NCBI GenBank assembly: GCA_005879065.1
Contig: VBLU01000019.1
Coordinates: 1-6,032, forward strand
DNA from: Methanobacteriota archaeon
GTDB lineage: Archaea > Thermoplasmatota > Thermoplasmata > RBG-16-68-12
Direction: 5' to 3'
Length of the DNA stretch: 6,032 nucleotides
A program made the position numbers and the translations under genes. The notes under the pieces are model-generated. The model was not told where the DNA came from and ran no database searches. It saw nothing but the letters and a program-made list of their open reading frames with translations. Positions 5,202-6,032 of the stretch are shown one piece after another; position 1 is the first letter of the stretch; every line of letters starts with the position of its first letter.

Positions 5202-6032
5202 CCCACGCCGACGCACAAGGTCGCGAGCCCGCGATACGGCCTCCGCTCCCTCGATGCGCGCCGTCCCATCTCATGGACCAACGTGCACACGATCCGGGCT
5301 CCCGAGCATCCGAGCGGATGGCCTAGCGCGATCGCCCCGCCGTTCACGTTCGTGATCACATGGCGGAAGCCGAGCTCCCGCATGACCGTGAGGGCCTGGA
5401 TGGCGAAGGCCTCGTTCAGTTCGATCAGGTCGAGATCCTGCACGGTGAGGCCGGCGCGCGACAGCACCTTTCGAGTGGCCGGGATGGGACCGAGGCCCAT
5501 CGTCCTGGGCTCCACGCCCGCGGCCGCGGAGGACACGACACGGACGAGAGGAGTGAGTCCAAGCTCGTCGGCCTTGCGATCGCTCGTCAGGAGCACGACC
5601 GCAGCGCCATCGCTGATCCCGCTCGAGTTGCCGGCGGTCACCGTGCCGCCCTCCCGAAACACGGGACGGAGTTTCGAGAGCGCCTCGAGGGAGGTGTCGG
5701 CCCGAGGCGGCTCGTCGCGGGAGACCAAGAGGGACCCGCCACCCTTTTGGGGAATCGGCACGGGAACGATTTCTTCGGCGAACCGACCGGACTCCATCGC
5801 GGCGATCGCCCGGCGGTGGCTCTCCAGCGCGAATCGGTCTTGATCCTCACGGGAGATCTGGGGATCCAGCTCCCGCAAGTTCTCCGCGGTCTCGCCCATG
5901 GCCTCGTTCCCGTACTGGGCCTTGAGCCGCGGATTCGGAAACCGCCATCCCAACGTCGTGTCCCACGCGGTCAGGTTCCCCATTCCGCCGTCGAGGTTCT
6001 TCGGGACCGCGTACGGCGCCCGCGTCATGCTT
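5153..6032 (-). CDS. Thiolase (PaaJ/PcaF-like acetyl-CoA acyltransferase), N-terminus cut by window edge
   Basis: The C-terminal part of a thiolase, 292 codons visible, ending at a TAG at 5153-5155. Thiolases cleave a 3-oxoacyl-CoA with CoA to acetyl-CoA and a shortened acyl-CoA, or run in reverse to condense two acyl-CoAs. Counting the Met at 6028 as 1: GWRFPNP (27-33), ETAEN (46-50), TAGNSSGISDGAA (131-143), ELNEAFA (203-209), the catalytic His in GGAIALGHPLG (230-240, H237) and the second catalytic Cys in CVGVGQG (272-278). The nucleophilic Cys lies in the missing N-terminal part, roughly 130-140 residues. The Met at 6028 is internal: a Ser codon precedes it, and SMTRAPY matches the usual SM(S/T)xAP block. 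The DTTLGWRF and IPATRKVL segments resemble 3-oxoadipyl-CoA thiolases (PaaJ/PcaF) more than plain acetoacetyl-CoA thiolases as I remember them, but the substrate is not proven. The last 49 nt overlap the convergent SRPBCC gene. Confidence 0.93.
   Translation of the reverse strand, partial: SMTRAPYAVPKNLDGGMGNLTAWDTTLGWRFPNPRLKAQYGNEAMGETAENLRELDPQISREDQDRFALESHRRAIAAMESGRFAEEIVPVPIPQKGGGSLLVSRDEPPRADTSLEALSKLRPVFREGGTVTAGNSSGISDGAAVVLLTSDRKADELGLTPLVRVVSSAAAGVEPRTMGLGPIPATRKVLSRAGLTVQDLDLIELNEAFAIQALTVMRELGFRHVITNVNGGAIALGHPLGCSGARIVCTLVHEMGRRASRERRPYRGLATLCVGVGQGESIVVESVRAASR

Noticed and set aside
4662..5216. A 184-codon minus-strand open frame antisense to the SRPBCC gene
   Set aside because: It is Arg-rich without motifs and conflicts with the SRPBCC domain pattern on the plus strand.
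6026..6028. ATG at 6028 as the thiolase start
   Set aside because: The Met lies within the conserved SM(S/T)xAP block, the frame stays open to the window edge, and the nucleophilic Cys must be encoded further upstream.

Overview
The window reads as a piece of a GC-rich archaeal chromosome, most likely from a euryarchaeal lineage such as the Thermoplasmata. This placement is an inference. It rests on an archaeal-type KsgA/Dim1 next to a COG1340-type coiled-coil protein (a family I know mainly from archaea), on ribosome-binding sites resembling parts of GGAGGTGATC, and on a TATA-like AT-rich island in the only divergent intergenic gap. No RNA gene, transposon, CRISPR array or origin was seen.

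Positions 1-4207 hold four genes on the minus strand that look like one operon. In order of transcription they are: a signal-anchored, probably exported protein built from three related modules; ksgA, whose ATG directly follows the stop of the first gene; a COG1340-like coiled-coil protein; and a sugar-phosphate nucleotidylyltransferase, joined to the coiled-coil gene by an ATGA stop/start overlap and cut by the left window edge. The nucleotidylyltransferase has no stop codon in the window.

Positions 4208-4329 form a divergent control region. An AT-rich block at 4296-4303 can serve as a TATA box in both directions. It would give a leader of about 65-70 nt for the minus-strand operon, with two competing hairpins near the start codon. 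For the plus-strand gene it would give a nearly leaderless transcript.

Positions 4330-5201 hold two plus-strand genes: a 97-residue single-pass membrane protein with a cysteine/histidine-rich, probably zinc-binding tail, and a 158-residue SRPBCC/AHSA1-type protein. From 5153 to the right edge lies the C-terminal two thirds of a thiolase on the minus strand. It most resembles the PaaJ/PcaF (3-oxoadipyl-CoA thiolase) branch, and its last 49 nt overlap the tail of the SRPBCC gene.

The genes do not form one obvious pathway. Ribosome maturation (ksgA) is combined with a possible envelope theme (exported modular protein with N-glycosylation sequons, sugar nucleotide synthesis). The least explained items are the three-module exported protein, its leader, and the small membrane zinc protein.
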